Below, one piece after another: positions 6,663-10,069 of a stretch of DNA of 10,069 nucleotides. The position numbers were made by a program, and so were the translations under genes. The stretch spans positions 1 to 10,069 of the forward strand of contig CAMJXZ010000098.1 in assembly GCA_946409855.1 (NCBI GenBank). The letters run 5' to 3'. The stretch comes from an uncultured Clostridia bacterium. GTDB taxonomy: Bacteria; Bacillota; Clostridia; Christensenellales; Aristaeellaceae. Below the pieces are notes generated by a model, which searched no databases, was not told where the DNA came from, and saw only the letters and a list, made by a program, of their open reading frames with translations. How positions within the stretch are numbered: the stretch's first letter is position 1; each line of letters starts with the position of its first letter.

Positions 6663-8148
6663 ATGCTCCCACCTCCCTCTTCAATTTCATGATTTTCTTG
6701 ACCGCCATCGGCACAAAGATCAGTACCGCCAGCACCGCGACCACCCAGCCGATGTTGCGCTCGATGACGATCTTGCGCTGATAGCGGTAAGCCCGTCCGT
6801 AGTTCTCCCGGTCATGAGCCATCTTGAAGTAGTCCATCGCCTCGGCGAATCTCTCCTCGCGCATCAGCGACCGGCCGATCCCGATAAACGCGAGGTTGTA
6901 GTTCGCGTTCAGGCTGACTACTTTGCGCCAGATCTCAGCGGACCCGTCGTAGTTTCCTTTCAGATACTCATCGCTCGCCTGATAGATCATGCTGCCGTAC
7001 TCGGTCGGTGTAAACACCGTCACGCTGCAGTCGTTTTCATCCAGGCAGTACAGGTCATATCCGATGTGTTCGATGGAAACGGCGCCGGTGAACGCCCCTT
7101 CGTAGTTGCCCTTGGTGCCGAACGCCCAGAGCATGATCCCCTGGGAATCGTAGCCGAACAGGCGTCCGCGCGTGCCGTCCAGGGCGACGTAAATATCGTT
7201 GTCCAGCACGGTGATATCCCTGAGCTTGGAAGGGCCGTCCTGCTTGCTCTGCTCCACCCAGTCCAGGTCGCCGATGGGCGGGTATTTATCGTTCTTGATC
7301 AGGATATCGTTTCCGATGGAGTTGATCCGGCGGATGGGCTTGGCGTTGTCGTACAGCAGGTCATACTCGCTGAAAACCGTATTGGTCGCATAGATAAAGC
7401 CGCCCTCATCAATGCAGATGTTCTCGTATTCCGTAGGCACGAACGCTTCCTGCTGCTCGCGCTGCTCCTTGGTGGTAAAAAATTCTTTCCATACGTAATC
7501 CCACAGGGAGTACGTGACCTTGTTGGCGCCGATAAATCCGGTAAACGTGCCGTCCGGCTCGTATTTGATCAGGCCTTTGTTGATGTTGGTAGCCAGGACA
7601 AACAGACGCCCGGAGGAATCGACGCAGATTTTGTTGGGCAGGAAACTCAGCTTTTCGTCAAAAGTAGCGTCGTTCGGTTTGACGAATTCCCGGATGAAGC
7701 GGCCGTTTCCGTCCATCATCACGACGCGGTGGTTGTTCATATCCGCGACGTACATGTTCCCGTGCTGGTCCACCGAAACGTCGCGGGGGCTGTTGAAGCC
7801 GGAAGGCTCCGCGCCCTCCGCGTGGTCAATGATGCGCGCGAGGGAATACTGAGCTCCTTCCCGGTGGACCTGCAGAATGCGGTTGTTGCCGGTATCCACG
7901 ATATACAGCTCATTGTCCCGCGCAAAGAGGCTCTGCGGTTTGCTCATCGCCTTTTCCAGCCCCAGCGTGCCGCTGTAAATCACCTGATCGACCCGGTAAG
8001 CGTCCGGCGATTCCCGGATCTCTCCCCAGAAGTCGTAATTGTAGGTGTAGGTGCTGGAGTAGCCGTCTTCAATGGCAAACGCCGCCAAAGGCATCAGCAT
8101 GATGAACCCGGCCAGGCAGAGCGCAAACCATTTGATCAATCGTTTCAC
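6637..8148 (-). CDS. NHL-repeat beta-propeller protein with TPR-like region and C-terminal membrane anchor
   Basis: I prefer the GTG at 8146-8148 as start (503 residues), because AGGAGGG sits 8 bases upstream and the product then begins with a compact signal sequence (MKRLIKWF, hydrophobic core, AAFA then IEDGY). An in-frame ATG at 8164-8166 would add six residues but would place this ribosome site inside the coding region. After the signal come several NHL-like repeats at about 68-98, 118-150, 168-200, 240-260 and 307-340, with cores such as NELYIVDTGNNRILQV and GNMYVADMNNHRVVMM. Residues about 385-447 form helices of TPR type (YLKGNYDGSAEIWRKV, then RFAEAMDYFKMA). A membrane helix at about 464-484 and a basic cytoplasmic tail end the protein. 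The inferred topology is an external propeller anchored from its C-terminus. NHL propellers usually bind protein or ligand; a scaffold or receptor role for the neighbouring transporters is inference. Its 3' end overlaps the Yip1 gene by 26 bases. Confidence 0.85.
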   Translation of the reverse strand: MKRLIKWFALCLAGFIMLMPLAAFAIEDGYSSTYTYNYDFWGEIRESPDAYRVDQVIYSGTLGLEKAMSKPQSLFARDNELYIVDTGNNRILQVHREGAQYSLARIIDHAEGAEPSGFNSPRDVSVDQHGNMYVADMNNHRVVMMDGNGRFIREFVKPNDATFDEKLSFLPNKICVDSSGRLFVLATNINKGLIKYEPDGTFTGFIGANKVTYSLWDYVWKEFFTTKEQREQQEAFVPTEYENICIDEGGFIYATNTVFSEYDLLYDNAKPIRRINSIGNDILIKNDKYPPIGDLDWVEQSKQDGPSKLRDITVLDNDIYVALDGTRGRLFGYDSQGIMLWAFGTKGNYEGAFTGAVSIEHIGYDLYCLDENDCSVTVFTPTEYGSMIYQASDEYLKGNYDGSAEIWRKVVSLNANYNLAFIGIGRSLMREERFAEAMDYFKMAHDRENYGRAYRYQRKIVIERNIGWVVAVLAVLIFVPMAVKKIMKLKREVGAYEHSGLHG

Positions 8149-8156
8149 AAATATGT

Positions 8157-8163
8157 CCCTCCT
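8157..8163 (-). promoter_or_regulatory. Shine-Dalgarno site deciding the GTG start of the NHL gene
   Basis: AGGAGGG on the minus strand lies 8 bases before GTG (8146-8148). It directly follows the A of an upstream in-frame ATG (8164-8166), for which I see only a weak upstream site. This favours the GTG start and a signal sequence beginning MKRLIKWF. Confidence 0.65.
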
Positions 8164-8187
8164 CATCCTGCGTATGGTTCATCCGCC

Positions 8188-9852
8188 TTAATCCTTCAGA
8201 CCGGAACTGGCCATCGTCTCCAGAATGCGGCTCTGGGAGAAGATGAAGATCGTGATCGGCACCAGCATGGTGATGACCTGTACGGCGGCCGCCTGGCCGG
8301 TACGGGCGATACCGCCCGCCTGAATCTGCTGCAGGGCGTAGACCAGCGTTTTCTTGGCTTCGGAATAAATGACCGTCGCGGCGTTGGTGTTCCACAGGCC
8401 CTGGACCGAGAAAATGATCATGGTCAGCCACGCGGGCTTGACGTTGGGCATCACGATGCTCCAGAAGATGCGGAATTCCCCCGCGCCGTCCAGATGCGCC
8501 GCTTCGATCAGCGCAGTGGGGAGGCCTTCCATGAACTGCTTCATCAGGAACAGGCCCATGGGCGCCGCGAAGGCCGGCAGAATGACCGCCCAGTAGGTGT
8601 CGATCATATGCAGGCGGCTCATGATGACGTAGTTCGGGATGCCGGTCACGTAGCCGGAGAACATCAGGGCGGTAACGATGATGCTGAAGAAGGTCTTTCC
8701 CCCCGGGAAGTCGTATTTGGCCAGCACGAAGGCCGCCATGGAAGCGACCACCAGGTGGCCGAAGGTGCCCACAAAAGTGATGAGCACTGTGTTCAGCAGA
8801 TACCGGGAGAAGGGGACATAGCTCTGGCTCAGGGTCACGAACAGGTCGCTGAAGTTGTCCAGCGTCGGATGCTGCGCGAACACCTTGGGCGGGAAGCGGA
8901 ACAGTTCGTCCAGCGGCTTCAGGGACGAAGAAATGGAGAACACCAGCGGGAAAATCATGGCGACCGCCACCAGGATCAGCATGAGGTAAATCCCCAGGTC
9001 GCCCCAGAAGGAACGGTTGGGTTTGCGGCGTTTGGGCCCGATCAGGGTGATCACGGCGTAGAACAGGAAGCCGCCGCCCAGGACGAAGAGCACCAGACGG
9101 ACCAGGCGGTAGATCGGGGCGTATTCCCCGTCAAAGGGGAGCTCCACGGTTTCACCGCCCGCCAGCCTCAGCTGCAGGTCCTCCAGCAGGCCGATGCGCC
9201 AGTAGGACACGCCGATCAGCACGCCGATGATCAGCAGGAACACCAGGGCTTTGATCGCGAAGCGCTTCTTGTTGATCTGGGGCTTGACTTCCTGGATCTC
9301 GCCCAGGCGGACCATCTGGTCGTGCAGGGCGTCGGCGCGGGTGTACTTCTGGGGCTGCTTGGGCGGCGTCGGCGAAACGCCCGCGGCCGCCGCGCGCATC
9401 CTGTCGTTGATCTGCTGAATATGGGCCGATATTTTATCGATGTTCCTGAATGTTTCGGCGGCGTTCCTGCCGTTCAGCAGTTCCTGCGCGGGCCGGTCGG
9501 TAAAATACAGCACCAGGTTCATGAACTGAGGATTGGTCAGGGAGGTGCCGTCCGGCAGCTCTACCTCGGCCAGCTTGTTCCTGAACAGCCGCAGATCATC
9601 GACGGCATAGCCGAACATCTTTTTGGCGTCGTGTGTGTCGCCGGCCCCGGCGGCCGCCGACACGACGGAACCGACCAAATCCCCGGCGACGGACCCGGCC
9701 AGATCGGCCAGATCGCCCTTGCGCTCCGCGTCGGAAAGGTGTTCCCGCATTTCAGCAAAATCGGAAAGAACGCCTTCCCCCGCCGCAACCGCTTCTTCGA
9801 TTGCCTTGCGCTGTTTGCTGTTCATCGCGTTCAATTCGTTCTTTTCGCTCAT
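8188..9852 (-). CDS. MalG-type carbohydrate ABC permease with long N-terminal extension
   Basis: This 554-residue inner-membrane channel subunit starts at the ATG at 9850-9852, which overlaps the upstream stop (ATGA) and follows GGAAGG with 7-base spacing. An in-frame start further upstream, at 9894, would lie inside the preceding gene and is unlikely. Residues about 280-554 are a standard MalG-type permease (BPD_transp_1). It has roughly six membrane helices, an EAA loop starting EAAHLDGAGEF (E450, G456) and ending in P469, and the usual C-terminal SGLKD. The first 280 residues are unusual for MalG. Residues 1-195 are hydrophilic and mostly helical, with an Ala/Gly-rich patch at 52-71 and a proline-rich linker near 160-168. 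Two additional hydrophobic helices follow, at about 199-217 and 250-271, joined by a loop of about 30 residues. Typical family members are 270-300 residues long, so this one is nearly doubled. The extension is in frame with no internal Shine-Dalgarno-supported start that I can see. Its function is unknown. Confidence 0.9.
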   Translation of the reverse strand: MSEKNELNAMNSKQRKAIEEAVAAGEGVLSDFAEMREHLSDAERKGDLADLAGSVAGDLVGSVVSAAAGAGDTHDAKKMFGYAVDDLRLFRNKLAEVELPDGTSLTNPQFMNLVLYFTDRPAQELLNGRNAAETFRNIDKISAHIQQINDRMRAAAAGVSPTPPKQPQKYTRADALHDQMVRLGEIQEVKPQINKKRFAIKALVFLLIIGVLIGVSYWRIGLLEDLQLRLAGGETVELPFDGEYAPIYRLVRLVLFVLGGGFLFYAVITLIGPKRRKPNRSFWGDLGIYLMLILVAVAMIFPLVFSISSSLKPLDELFRFPPKVFAQHPTLDNFSDLFVTLSQSYVPFSRYLLNTVLITFVGTFGHLVVASMAAFVLAKYDFPGGKTFFSIIVTALMFSGYVTGIPNYVIMSRLHMIDTYWAVILPAFAAPMGLFLMKQFMEGLPTALIEAAHLDGAGEFRIFWSIVMPNVKPAWLTMIIFSVQGLWNTNAATVIYSEAKKTLVYALQQIQAGGIARTGQAAAVQVITMLVPITIFIFSQSRILETMASSGLKD

Positions 9853-10069
9853 GTGCCCACCTTCCTCAGCAGAGATTGAATCGCCTTGTTGCACAGGATC
9901 ATCATCAGGAACAGGACCGTCGCGATGGCCGACGCGTAACCCATTTCAAACCGGGAGAAGCCGTAGTCGAACAGGTGGGTGACGATGGTGCGGGCGGCAT
10001 AGTCCGTGGAGGGATAGCCCGCCAGGGCGCGGGGCACGTCGCAGACGTTGAACGCGGAGGTGATGGACA
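9849..10069 (-). CDS. Sugar-type ABC transporter permease (MalF/UgpA-like), C-terminal fragment
   Basis: The 5' part lies beyond the right edge of the window. The last 72 codons are visible and end in TGA at 9849-9851. The fragment carries a segment ending in DYGFSRFEMGYASA, followed by a hydrophobic helix (about 20 residues around ATVLFLMMILC) and a short basic tail (LLRKVGT). Known for the family: MalF-type permeases of carbohydrate ABC importers end with a [N/E]MGYASA-like motif just before the last membrane helix, which matches well. It would form one half of the membrane channel, with the next gene (8188-9852) as its MalG-type partner. The stop overlaps that gene's ATG in an ATGA arrangement, which implies translational coupling and a shared transcript. 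The conserved EAA loop that docks the ATPase should lie upstream of the visible part and cannot be checked. Family call is firm; substrate is unknown. Confidence 0.85.
   Translation of the reverse strand, partial: SITSAFNVCDVPRALAGYPSTDYAARTIVTHLFDYGFSRFEMGYASAIATVLFLMMILCNKAIQSLLRKVGT

Noticed and set aside
6655..9879. A 1074-codon open frame on the plus strand.
   Set aside because: Its codons mirror, in the same register, the codons of the NHL and long permease genes on the minus strand. It stays open because those genes avoid TTA, CTA and TCA codons. The translation is low-complexity, rich in His, Gln, Asp and Val, with no recognisable domain, and it runs across several real genes.

Overview
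The window is a densely packed, GC-rich stretch in which every gene I can support lies on the minus strand. Gene order is therefore described from high to low coordinates. The evidence points to a Bacillota (Clostridia-type) bacterium: strong AGGAGG-type Shine-Dalgarno sites precede most genes, there is a consensus sigma-A promoter, and the membrane sugar-transport families present are typical of that phylum. Genus cannot be decided from the sequence. I see no RNA genes, mobile elements, CRISPR arrays or sequence repeats, and no gene-free stretch longer than about 130 bases.

Layout in transcription order: (1) the C-terminal end of a MalF-type ABC permease (9849 to the window edge); (2) a MalG-type permease with a long N-terminal extension (8188-9852); (3) a secreted or membrane-anchored NHL beta-propeller/TPR protein (6637-8148); (4) a Yip1-family multi-pass membrane protein (5976-6662); (5) a large extracytoplasmic protein that resembles DUF5696 (3363-5963); (6) a second MalF-type permease (2386-3366); (7) a second MalG-type permease (1374-2396); then, after a 129-base gap holding a consensus promoter, (8) an extracellular solute-binding protein that runs off the left edge (1-1244). 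Genes 1 to 7 overlap or are separated by at most about 40 bases, so they look like one operon with translational coupling. Gene 8 can be boosted from its own promoter.

Together the genes look like a carbohydrate (or similar polymer) uptake locus. It has two importer channel pairs, one visible binding protein, and three accessory membrane proteins, of which two (NHL and DUF5696-like) should project outside the cell. No ABC ATPase is encoded here, so an ATPase elsewhere in the genome (as with shared MsmK-type ATPases) or outside the window must power the channels. The substrate cannot be named from this sequence. The parts most worth a second look are the extended MalG-type permease, the glycosidase-like layout of the DUF5696-like protein, and the recurrence of NHL + Yip1 + DUF5696 between two permease pairs.
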